This document shows, in pieces, positions 1 to 6,110 of a stretch of 12,371 bases of DNA. The position numbers and the translations under genes are program-made. Numbering within the stretch: position 1 is the first letter of the stretch; every line of letters begins with the position of its first letter. The notes under the pieces were generated by a model. That model was not told the DNA's origin and ran no database searches. It was given only the letters and a program-made list of their open reading frames with translations. Where the stretch lies: NCBI GenBank assembly GCA_026770585.1, contig MU648466.1, positions 1-12,371 on the forward strand, in the 5' to 3' direction. This DNA comes from Baffinella frigidus (lineage: Eukaryota; Cryptophyceae; Cryptomonadales; Baffinellaceae).

Positions 1-95
1 ACTGCCACGTGTATTAGTTGGCTAAAATACATGAAAATACACTGCCACGTGTATTAGTTGGCTAAAATACATGAAAATACACTGCCACGTGTATT
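1..95. repeat. 40-bp tandem repeat array with CACGTG boxes (left end of window)
   Basis: Bases 1-40 and 41-80 are identical 40-bp units. Bases 81-95 repeat the first 15 bases of the unit before the sequence diverges. Each copy carries the palindrome CACGTG (6-11, 46-51, 86-91), the core of E-box and G-box sites bound by bHLH and bZIP factors in eukaryotes. The array begins at base 1, so it probably continues to the left. It ends about 15 bases before the TATA-like element of the first gene, so it could act as an upstream enhancer. It could equally belong to a terminal or internal repeat region, as found in many large DNA viruses. The repetition is seen directly; any regulatory role is inference. 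Confidence 0.9.
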
Positions 96-108
96 GTTAC
101 ACAGTGGT

Positions 109-118
109 GCATAAAAAC
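109..118 (+). promoter_or_regulatory. TATA-like element of the first ankyrin gene
   Basis: GCATAAAAAC lies about 45 bases ahead of the ATG at 158. A start site about 30 bases downstream would give a leader of roughly 20 bases. The CACGTG-bearing repeats lie directly upstream. The call rests on sequence and spacing only. Confidence 0.5.
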
Positions 119-157
119 GCTGCAATCTGTTTTGTTTGGTGAAGTACAACAACCCTT

Positions 158-862
158 ATGCATCAGCGCCCAATCCAAAAGGCGTTGCGACACGGTCGCG
201 TGCAGGAAGCACAACAACTTCTACTGTTGAGTGGCACAAACGACGCTGTGCATGAACCGTTGTGTGTGTACGGGGTGAAAGTAACTCCACTCCTCTTGGC
301 GGCTCAGAGAGGCTGGTTCTGCATGGCGAAACTTTTACTCGAACACGGTGCCGATGGGGTACCTGCACTTTTCTTTGCGGTTCTACACGGTCGCACCGAA
401 ATGGTCAAGGTTCTTTTAAAACATGGCGCCGACATCACAGCAACCGACGGGGAGGGTCACACCGCCTTGCACTGTGCGGTGCAGCTACACGCCGTCGAAT
501 GCGACTATGAGGACAATCGGGAGCCGCAGACGACCACGTCGAACTTGGACCGGTTTCCTCGTATCATCAACGGCAGCACTCGCTTGGCTGGACTCATCGC
601 AGCCATTCTTGAACACGGGTGTGTTTATAGCAATTACACGATCCTCACCACCAAGACAGAGTTTGGGGAGACCCCTGAAGACATCGCGTCTGTGGAAGAT
701 GGTGTACAAGAGATGCTGAGTAGTGCGTTAATGCATGCAGAGGCTATACGCGGGCCTGTAGTTGAAGCGTTTGTGATGGGGCAACACGAAAGACTTGGGA
801 TGGTGTCTCTCGTTCGTACTCTGCCCATCGAAATCGCACGTAAGATTTTGTGTTATATGTAG
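158..862 (+). CDS. Ankyrin-repeat protein with F-box/PRANC-like C-terminus, 234 aa
   Basis: Probable cytoplasmic or nuclear adaptor that binds a host protein through ankyrin repeats. Repeat-like units lie at residues about 42-66 (TPLLLAAQRG, then LLLEHGAD), 69-98 (LFFAVLHGRTEMVKVLLKHGAD) and 100-112 (HTALHCAVQ). A loop at 113-140 interrupts the stack, and degenerate repeats follow at 141-156 and 169-180 (GETPEDIA). The last 20 residues, with LVRTLPIEIARKIL, have the leucine/proline/isoleucine spacing of an F-box or PRANC tail. In poxviral ankyrin proteins such tails recruit SKP1-cullin ubiquitin ligases. The ATG at 158 follows the TATA-like element; its context is weak (C at -3). Sampled lines run about 53-65% G+C, clearly above the second ankyrin gene. 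The ankyrin fold is secure; the F-box reading is tentative, and a plain terminal helix is the alternative. Confidence 0.85.
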   Translation: MHQRPIQKALRHGRVQEAQQLLLLSGTNDAVHEPLCVYGVKVTPLLLAAQRGWFCMAKLLLEHGADGVPALFFAVLHGRTEMVKVLLKHGADITATDGEGHTALHCAVQLHAVECDYEDNREPQTTTSNLDRFPRIINGSTRLAGLIAAILEHGCVYSNYTILTTKTEFGETPEDIASVEDGVQEMLSSALMHAEAIRGPVVEAFVMGQHERLGMVSLVRTLPIEIARKILCYM

Positions 863-866
863 GATT

Positions 867-894
867 GGGATGCGTCTGCTGGGATGCGTCTGCT
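867..894. repeat. Perfect 14-bp tandem duplication after the first ankyrin gene
   Basis: GGGATGCGTCTGCT occurs twice head to tail (867-880 and 881-894), starting five bases after the stop codon. It lies in the likely 3' untranslated region. It may be simple slippage. A degenerate 14-bp array elsewhere in the window (11593-11648) also has units beginning TGCRT. Confidence 0.85.
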
Positions 895-999
895 GTGTTC
901 AGGTGTGTGGGGAAGAATGGTGAATATATGAAGGACTCTGAAGACTCGGTGAAAGCCTCGGGTGACTATGTGTGAGCCATTCACGTGTTTTGAATGATT

Positions 1000-1332
1000 T
1001 TAATGTGGTACATGTTCAGATAACATAGTATCACTGGAACCAACATGCGAGTCTTTTCTAATTGGCCTAAGCTTGACAAGGACTGGAAGTACACCATGAA
1101 CTGTGTTGGTTGCAATAGTACGGGTCTCCATGACTATGTTTTGACGGCTCGGGTGGTGGAAATACAATACACACGGTACACTATTTGTATCCGTCACCAG
1201 TGCGTATATTTTATATTTTAACGATACTAGCTCACCACAGTGCACGTCCTTCGTGTACCCTGCATCCCAATACCACCGTGATTCAAACGTATTCTCTATA
1301 TAGGCATATTTCAAAGGGTTGTTTAGTAGTTG
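1000..1332 (-). pseudogene. Possible broken minus-strand gene, about 110 codons, no start codon in frame
   Basis: Between stops, the minus strand is open from 1332 to 1000 and reads like a protein: mixed hydrophobic and charged residues, three Tyr/Trp near the start (RWYWDAGY) and the segment HCGELVSLKYKIYALVTD. No ATG is in frame until codon 62 counted from the TTG at 1314-1312. An ATG with A at -3 lies upstream at 1336-1334 but in the adjacent frame, offset by one base. A single-base insertion or deletion between the two would therefore explain the break. The frame fills most of an otherwise empty spacer but runs under the TATA box of the next gene. Alternatives are a 3' exon, a sequencing error in the short A, C or T runs nearby, or a chance open frame. 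I do not recognise the protein. Confidence 0.3.
1295..1303 (+). promoter_or_regulatory. TATA box of the second ankyrin gene
   Basis: CTATATAGG lies about 45 bases ahead of the ATG at 1345 and about 85 ahead of the ATG at 1384. A start site about 30 bases downstream falls near 1327, just ahead of the first ATG. Between the two ATGs, at 1371-1379, is a minimal open frame of start codon, Gln and stop, which could modulate initiation at 1384. Confidence 0.6.
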
Positions 1333-1344
1333 TCATATTTCTGT

Positions 1345-2502
1345 ATGAGTACGTTGGGCTCTCTTGAAAAATGCAATAGGGCAATGGGTCGTGTCAACAT
1401 TGTTATTGAAAGTCCGTTGCATCATGCTGTAAGAAGAAATGATCATAATAGTGTACTTGAAAATCTTAGACTTTTGAAATTTGGGTCTGAAATTGACAGA
1501 CATGGCAAGACGGCTTTACACTATGCATGTGAACATATGGACATATCGATTGTATCACTGTTTTTTAAGGGGGATTATGGGATAGACATTGGAGCTACAG
1601 ACCTGATGGGGTGTACCGCACTTCATTTGGCAGCAGGTAGCATTGTGGCAGATAATAATGTTATTAAAAAGCTGCTGGGTCTGATGACGAATGGTCAAAT
1701 CAACATAGAAGACAAAGCAAGAAAAACTGCATTCGACTATGCGTGGTCCGATGACATCATTAACACTCTTCACACTGCGGGGATATATTCATCTGAAGGA
1801 CATCCATTGGATTTTTATGTTCGTCCTCGAAATTATACGAATACCAATGTACTTGTTTATGATAGAGACATTGAATTGATGCGTTCAGCAGCCAGGGACG
1901 ATCATAAAAATGTCATAGACTTGATGACTTGCATGAATATTGACAAAACAGACATTTGCAACCGAACATGTTTGCATTTTGCAGTTAGGCGTGGGGCTAT
2001 TCGGGTCGTGAAAGAGCTCCTCATGAACAATGCAAACACTTCGATTGCAGACAGTTTTGGAAAGACTGTTATACACTACGCATGTCAGAACAGATACAAC
2101 GGTATACTCCAATGTCTGTTGTATTCTGCCAACACCGTTTCTGATATAGATACTATGCTGTCTGCCGTGGACGGGTGTGGTTGTACTCCAATACAGGCAT
2201 GTGCGGATATTAATCGCATTAATAAAGAATGTATGTATGTTATTGTAGACGCTGTGAACAAGGTTAAGTTGCGAACTCGACAGCAAGAGGAATTGACTAT
2301 GTCCCAGTACACACCAGAAGATGATGTGATAGACCAACTGTTGCATCGTATGACGGACACTGTGTGTGATGGCGATTCGTTACTGGAGGATAGAACAACC
2401 GAACCGCGGTGTGTGATGCCAGTGTCTGGTCATGAACGCGAAGACGACGGCATGGATTTTCTCGACGACATTCTGTTCGAAACAGAAATTCTATCCGATT
2501 AA
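1345..2502 (+). CDS. Ankyrin-repeat protein with acidic C-terminal tail, 385 aa
   Basis: Probable protein-binding scaffold acting on host factors. Two ankyrin blocks are visible. Block one spans residues about 23-145, with SPLHHAVRRND, GKTALHYACEHMD, GCTALHLAAGS and a degenerate KTAFDYA. Block two spans about 175-305, with ELMRSAARDDH, NRTCLHFAVRRGA, GKTVIHYACQNR and GCTPIQACAD. The last 60 residues (about 323-385) are not ankyrin: they are acidic and end in a run of Asp/Glu interleaved with Phe, Leu, Ile and Met, resembling an acidic activation or degron-type peptide. I start at the ATG at 1345 because it follows the TATA box by the right distance. The in-frame ATG at 1384 has the better context (G at -3, G at +4) and would give 372 residues. 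Sampled lines run about 42-47% G+C, unlike the first ankyrin gene, so the two probably have separate histories. The stop is 52 bases ahead of the next gene on the same strand. Confidence 0.88.
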   Translation: MSTLGSLEKCNRAMGRVNIVIESPLHHAVRRNDHNSVLENLRLLKFGSEIDRHGKTALHYACEHMDISIVSLFFKGDYGIDIGATDLMGCTALHLAAGSIVADNNVIKKLLGLMTNGQINIEDKARKTAFDYAWSDDIINTLHTAGIYSSEGHPLDFYVRPRNYTNTNVLVYDRDIELMRSAARDDHKNVIDLMTCMNIDKTDICNRTCLHFAVRRGAIRVVKELLMNNANTSIADSFGKTVIHYACQNRYNGILQCLLYSANTVSDIDTMLSAVDGCGCTPIQACADINRINKECMYVIVDAVNKVKLRTRQQEELTMSQYTPEDDVIDQLLHRMTDTVCDGDSLLEDRTTEPRCVMPVSGHEREDDGMDFLDDILFETEILSD

Positions 2503-2546
2503 CACTAGGCCTCTCATCAAGAAGGTGCGATATCAACCCTGAACAA

Positions 2547-2555
2547 TTATATAAA
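2547..2555 (+). promoter_or_regulatory. TATA-like element touching the AN1 gene start
   Basis: TTATATAAA ends on the A of the ATG at 2555. If it is a working TATA box, transcription would start near 2575-2580, downstream of that ATG, and translation would begin at the in-frame ATG at 2588, which has A at -3. If it is not used, the upstream ATG stands and the promoter lies elsewhere. Confidence 0.45.
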
Positions 2556-2821
2556 TGGATAAATTTAACTCCGTTGGACCAACTAGAATGATTGAATACA
2601 GGAAACCCCCTATGAAGAAGTTGGTGTGTGGCGCCACCAGTTGCACTTCTAGAGTGGCTGTGGTGGTCGGGACATGCAACTATTGCAAAAAGCAGTTCTG
2701 TGTAAAACACAGACTACCGGAAGCCCATTGTTGTGAAGCAATGGAGCTATGTAAGCAAATTTCATTCGACCGCAATGCCACTAAACTTGTTGCTGGGAAA
2801 TGTGTACACGCGAAGGTTTAG
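2555..2821 (+). CDS. AN1-type zinc finger protein, 88 aa (77 aa from the second ATG)
   Basis: Small zinc-binding protein. Residues 25-60 match the AN1 layout: C25 and C30, then after ten residues C41-x2-C44-x4-C49-x2-H52-x5-H58-x-C60, including the typical FCVKHRLPEAHC core. The first pair is CxxxxC, wider than the usual CxxC. AN1 fingers in eukaryotes sit in stress-associated and ubiquitin/proteasome-linked proteins, and occur as accessory genes in large DNA viruses. Here the finger is nearly the whole protein, with short tails and no A20 or ubiquitin-like domain, so a decoy or adaptor role in host ubiquitin signalling is a reasonable inference. The TATA-like element overlapping the first ATG makes Met12 (2588) a serious alternative start. 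The gene ends 77 bases from the stop of the convergent minus-strand gene. Confidence 0.85.
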   Translation: MDKFNSVGPTRMIEYRKPPMKKLVCGATSCTSRVAVVVGTCNYCKKQFCVKHRLPEAHCCEAMELCKQISFDRNATKLVAGKCVHAKV

Positions 2822-2850
2822 AAAACAACACAAATGCGACGAGTTATAGA

Positions 2851-2856
2851 TTTATT
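2851..2856 (-). terminator. Minus-strand AATAAA polyadenylation signal
   Basis: TTTATT on the plus strand reads AATAAA on the minus strand, 43 bases past the stop of the 655-residue gene. It lies in the short spacer between two convergent genes, where a 3' end signal is expected. Confidence 0.6.
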
Positions 2857-2898
2857 TACATTTGACCAACGCCTCGCCAACGCATGGCTAAAAACTTC

Positions 2899-4866
2899 CT
2901 AACACCGTCTCTTCTTACGTTTCCTGGCATTGTTGATGGTATTCATATTGTACAACCAGCGTTGGTAGTCTGCGGTATAGATGATATAACCCAGCATGTG
3001 TAGCGGTGGGAGATGTGTGGAACATAAGTCGAAATGAATCATGCGCATACTTGCGACGTGAAGTAGCCACAGCCCATGCCCGGTACACAGTTTAGAACAT
3101 ATGAAGCAATGTGTGCGACACTTCCCGACGTTGGAGACTTTGTTTGTGTGCGGTCCCGGGACATCTTCGTGTAGTTCGCAGCGAAAACGCATACGTTCCT
3201 TCGGTCGGTTGGGGCATTTCAGTAGATCGCACCCATCTGACTTCCATTCGTGCATCGCACCACATTCTACACAGAGGTATAGGTACTGTTCGTTGATACG
3301 AAGGATTCGTCCGATGAGGTCGATACTGATCATGTACTCTGACGACATACAGCGGTTGCAGAAAAAACTGTCGGACTCTAGGTTCATCCGTATATTTCCG
3401 TTGATCTTTTCCTCCAACACAAACTGTTTCGGTGCGATTCGCAAGATGCAGTGTAAACAGATACGCTTCTTTGTTACAACCAGCAACTTCACCGTGTCGT
3501 GTTCGTAAATCCTGCGCAGCGTCTCGATCTGCGCCCTGGCAAAGTTTGCAGGGAGCATAGTGGCCCGCAACACGGAATGTACGTCAGAGACCACGAGGTT
3601 CATGTCCAGTACGGATGACATGAGAGGACTGTCCATGGCACTGTCCGCCACCGCGGCGTTGTTGGCATTGTCCGCCGCCACTTCAACAAGCATACGCTGG
3701 TACATGTAGCTATGGTCGTCGTGCCAACATGACACAGCGCACCCTTTGACGAGATTGAGAAAATCTCTACAAGACGAAGGCTGTTTGTAGATGTCGCTCA
3801 TGACTATCTTCTTTATAGACTTGTGGTGTACGGGGAGGTAGTTGACGAGCTTTGTTTCGACTCGGGTAGATCTGATAATCTTGTCGGTCATCTTGTACGC
3901 CAATTGGTCCAACATCTCCCAGTTGAGTGGCTTGTTGTGCTGTTGGTCTTGTAACCCCTCGGATAGGTTATTGACCCGGAAATGGTCACACGAAGACCGG
4001 CAGAGGTTCACGTATGACTCTACGTCTACATGTCGTTGTAAAAGCTTATATTCCACTGGGCAGTAGAGTGTGATGATGTTTGCAAAGTATTCTACCATAG
4101 AGAGACGTAGTAGACTTACGTGCTGTAAAATGAATTCTATCTGTACACGGGCCGAGCTGCTGAGTAGAGCGCGTACAGCGCGTACAATGCGTATACGCAT
4201 TGTAAATCCTGGCCGTTTTGAACACTGTGGGTACAGTCCGAGCATAAGACCCAGCATGATGTTGATGTATATTGCTGCGAGCGGGTCGTCGGATTCTTCG
4301 ACCGGCACACCACTGTTCGTGGTGCTTCTTTTCGTCGTGTCCGTCACAGAAAACTCATTTGAGGCATGTGTAGGTGTAACTTTGCGCTGTCGGGCTACCC
4401 AGCGACTCTTTTGCATTCCGGGGATCGTGTAGCGGCACACTGTCTCCTGTGTTGCATTTGCCCATGATCCACGCATGAGACGCTGTCGTAGTATATAGAT
4501 GATATCCGGTAGGTTGAAAATGCTTGGCACTTGTGACTCGTGTAGGACGCATGTGTGCACATCCCCACCACACTCTGCCACGAAACGGGCAGACGCCGCA
4601 AACAGGTATCGATCGATCTGTATCTGCACCAATACACCCGGGTCGCGTGTGAACATGTCGTAAAGTTTCAGTACAACCGTGTCGACTTCTGGGTAGTCGG
4701 ATAAACCAGTGCTCGTGGTTTTCTTATTGTCTTCTTCGTGGTTTGTCTTTTTGTTTTGTTTTTTGTTGTTTTTCTTGAGGTTTGCTGCGAGAAGAGAACC
4801 TTTAGATTGAAATTCTTCGGGAAGAGAGGCGCCCTCGCCATCACCCTTTCCACTTTGGTCCATCAT
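2899..4866 (-). CDS. Cys-cluster (putative zinc-binding) protein with basic C-terminus, 655 aa
   Basis: I do not recognise this family. The N-terminus (about 1-50) is low-complexity, with a Lys/Asn/Gln run at 31-49. Residues 55-460 look globular and largely helical. The C-terminal third carries spaced Cys pairs: C470-x2-C473, C503-x2-C506, C532-x2-C535, C546 and C551, C563, then C583, C587, C590 and C594 with nearby His, and C615. This suggests two or three zinc ribbons or a treble-clef module. The protein ends in a basic run (RKRKKRRC) that could be a nuclear localisation signal or nucleic-acid contact. Together these suggest a DNA- or RNA-binding role, perhaps viral transcription; that is inference. 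The frame is open upstream to a GTG at 4899, but the first ATG pair is at 4866 and 4863. A 22-bp perfect palindrome lies inside the gene at 4183-4204. It is the last gene of a minus-strand run. Confidence 0.8.
   Translation of the reverse strand: MMDQSGKGDGEGASLPEEFQSKGSLLAANLKKNNKKQNKKTNHEEDNKKTTSTGLSDYPEVDTVVLKLYDMFTRDPGVLVQIQIDRYLFAASARFVAECGGDVHTCVLHESQVPSIFNLPDIIYILRQRLMRGSWANATQETVCRYTIPGMQKSRWVARQRKVTPTHASNEFSVTDTTKRSTTNSGVPVEESDDPLAAIYINIMLGLMLGLYPQCSKRPGFTMRIRIVRAVRALLSSSARVQIEFILQHVSLLRLSMVEYFANIITLYCPVEYKLLQRHVDVESYVNLCRSSCDHFRVNNLSEGLQDQQHNKPLNWEMLDQLAYKMTDKIIRSTRVETKLVNYLPVHHKSIKKIVMSDIYKQPSSCRDFLNLVKGCAVSCWHDDHSYMYQRMLVEVAADNANNAAVADSAMDSPLMSSVLDMNLVVSDVHSVLRATMLPANFARAQIETLRRIYEHDTVKLLVVTKKRICLHCILRIAPKQFVLEEKINGNIRMNLESDSFFCNRCMSSEYMISIDLIGRILRINEQYLYLCVECGAMHEWKSDGCDLLKCPNRPKERMRFRCELHEDVPGPHTNKVSNVGKCRTHCFICSKLCTGHGLWLLHVASMRMIHFDLCSTHLPPLHMLGYIIYTADYQRWLYNMNTINNARKRKKRRC
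4183..4204. repeat. 22-bp perfect palindrome inside the 655-residue gene
   Basis: TACAATGCGTA (4183-4193) is followed directly by its exact reverse complement (4194-4204). Just left of it, AGCGCGTAC is repeated twice (4168-4176, 4177-4185) and a diverged third copy forms part of the palindrome. On the coding strand these repeats encode Arg/Val-rich VRAVRA. By base counting, a perfect 11-bp half-site is expected about 0.003 times in 12.4 kb of random sequence. Confidence 0.9.
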
Positions 4867-4957
4867 TTCCAGCTGCGGAAAAGACACCGTTTGGTGCACA
4901 GCTTGGAAGTTGATTGAAAGTGGGAAGACTGGTCGGGTGCTGTTAGGTTTGGCGTTG

Positions 4958-5158
4958 TCATACTTGATACCCCGTCCTGCGGGTCTTGCCCCCGTTCGCG
5001 ATGTAGTCCCAGTAGAACTGGACCGGGACTGTTTGGTACGCTTGGGTTGGGAGGTGGTGGACGAGTGTGTCGAATATGACGGCCTTAACAGCGAGACGAC
5101 GAGGGCATGTGAAAATCCTCATATCCGACACGGTGCTGTCGTAACTGGCGGACTCCAT
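4958..5158 (-). CDS. Possible small gene overlapping the Cys-rich gene, 66 aa
   Basis: The minus strand has an ATG at 5158 in strong context (A at -3, G at +4), opening 66 codons that end at 4958. It overlaps the last 74 bases of the 341-residue gene in another frame, then covers most of the otherwise empty stretch before the 655-residue gene. The product is mixed, with a central hydrophobic segment (AVKAVIFDTLVHHL) and an aromatic patch (VQFYWDYIA). I do not recognise it. It could be translated from the transcript of the upstream gene by reinitiation or leaky scanning. A chance open frame is possible at this length. Confidence 0.35.
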   Translation of the reverse strand: MESASYDSTVSDMRIFTCPRRLAVKAVIFDTLVHHLPTQAYQTVPVQFYWDYIANGGKTRRTGYQV

Positions 5159-6110
5159 TGTGTACCACTACAGTGTATCGGTTACGCTGGTGAGCCACGA
5201 CAGGGAGAGGCATGTTGTTGATCGGTCCAGAGAGCGGGCAGATGAGCATTGCATCTGTTGCGTACTCCCCTGGGCGGTCACAGATGTTGCCATACAACTG
5301 AATACAAGCGCTGTACGTGCGGTGGTTGTAGAGCGCCTCGTAGAACAGAGACTGTGTGTTCTTTCGACAGCATAAGACACACAACTTATTCGAGGAGAGT
5401 TCTTCAACAATTCTTGCGGTGGCATTGAGAGACGAAAAGGCTTCGACTGGTAGATTGAACTGCACCCCGACGAATGGGTTGTGTTCGTCGATAAACTGGC
5501 ATTCACAGTTGGTGCCCATGATGCAAGGTTGTTCAACCACACCCACAAACTCCCGCATGTAGCTTTCCTCGTAAGCGCGTGTAACCACGGGTACGCAAGC
5601 TGTGTCCGTAACTTCGCCCCCACCAAACATCTGCTGTAGAACCTCTACGTATGGGATGTGTGTCATGATACTGTCGAGATAAATCCCCTCTTGAATCGCA
5701 CACCCCGGTCGCCGTGCCAGTTTCTGTACTTGGTGGAATAGTCCGCGCATGACTGTCTCGGTCTCTTCGCAAAGCCGGGGTTGGGGTTGGGGTTGTTGTA
5801 GTAGCGAAGGGGTGCTGTGGATGTTTTCCGGTGTGTCGTTCACCGGTTCGGGTGTGTCGTTCACCGGTTCTGATGCTTTTTCGACCGGTTCCGCCAGTTT
5901 CACCACGACAGGATCCGATGCAGATGTATCAACATTTGTAACACGCCTCCGTTTCTTGGTTACGGTGTTCACAGCTGCTGTAACTGATCCCCTTGAGCCT
6001 TTTGTATCTTGTTTCTCGCTGCTAGACACTGTCTTCTTTGGCAACGTCTTAGTACTATCACGGCTCCATTCGTCTGGAATGTGAGGGAAGCCTCCGAATG
6101 GGGCACTCAT
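5085..6110 (-). CDS. Cys-rich protein with nuclear-localisation-like motif, 341 aa
   Basis: I cannot name the function. Residues 1-115 look disordered: Ser/Thr/Lys-rich, with a basic cluster KKRRR at 52-56 (nuclear-localisation-like), three seven-residue repeats of the EPVNDTP type (74-94) and a Gln-Pro run (105-111). Residues 115-335 look folded and carry C196, C202 and C204, then the cluster CVLCC (C244, C247, C248) followed by RKNTQSLFYEALY, then C277 and C291. The spacing suggests metal binding. The C-terminus has a strand-like RYTVVVHNGVRQLRQH. The ATG at 6110 is the only good start. A minus-strand TATA-like sequence lies near 6222-6230. Its place directly upstream of the 655-residue Cys-cluster gene on the same strand suggests co-expression, perhaps in related nuclear roles; that is inference. 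Confidence 0.8.
   Translation of the reverse strand: MSAPFGGFPHIPDEWSRDSTKTLPKKTVSSSEKQDTKGSRGSVTAAVNTVTKKRRRVTNVDTSASDPVVVKLAEPVEKASEPVNDTPEPVNDTPENIHSTPSLLQQPQPQPRLCEETETVMRGLFHQVQKLARRPGCAIQEGIYLDSIMTHIPYVEVLQQMFGGGEVTDTACVPVVTRAYEESYMREFVGVVEQPCIMGTNCECQFIDEHNPFVGVQFNLPVEAFSSLNATARIVEELSSNKLCVLCCRKNTQSLFYEALYNHRTYSACIQLYGNICDRPGEYATDAMLICPLSGPINNMPLPVVAHQRNRYTVVVHNGVRQLRQHRVGYEDFHMPSSSRC
5830..5871. repeat. 21-bp tandem repeat coding for EPVNDTP
   Basis: A 21-bp unit (5830-5850, then 5851-5871) is repeated with one difference at its last base. It encodes two copies of a seven-residue unit in the disordered N-terminal part of the 341-residue protein. A diverged third unit precedes them in the protein (EPVEKAS). 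The period is a multiple of three, as expected for a repeat expanding in frame. Confidence 0.85.

Larger units (their letters stand above)
863..1344. other. Spacer between the two ankyrin genes
   Basis: This 482-base stretch holds no intact gene that I can support. It contains the 14-bp duplication at 867-894, a CACGTG site at 982-987, the possible broken minus-strand gene at 1000-1332, and the TATA box and leader of the next gene. No AATAAA signal was seen just after the first ankyrin gene. Confidence 0.6.

Noticed and set aside
1330-1344. Upstream TTG start for the second ankyrin gene
   Set aside because: A eukaryotic virus gene with a TATA box is expected to use ATG. In-frame ATGs at 1345 and 1384 are available.
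1885-2346. Minus-strand open frame of 153 codons within the second ankyrin gene
   Set aside because: It is fully covered by a convincing ankyrin protein on the other strand, and its Ser/Cys/His-rich composition is typical of a shadow.
4867-4899. GTG start adding 11 residues to the 655-residue protein
   Set aside because: Non-ATG starts are unlikely here, and two ATGs follow directly at 4866 and 4863.
5777-5794. Three GGGGTT units resembling a ciliate-type telomere repeat or a G-quadruplex
   Set aside because: On the minus strand they encode a Gln-Pro run inside the 341-residue protein. There are only three units, so this is a coding repeat rather than a telomere remnant.
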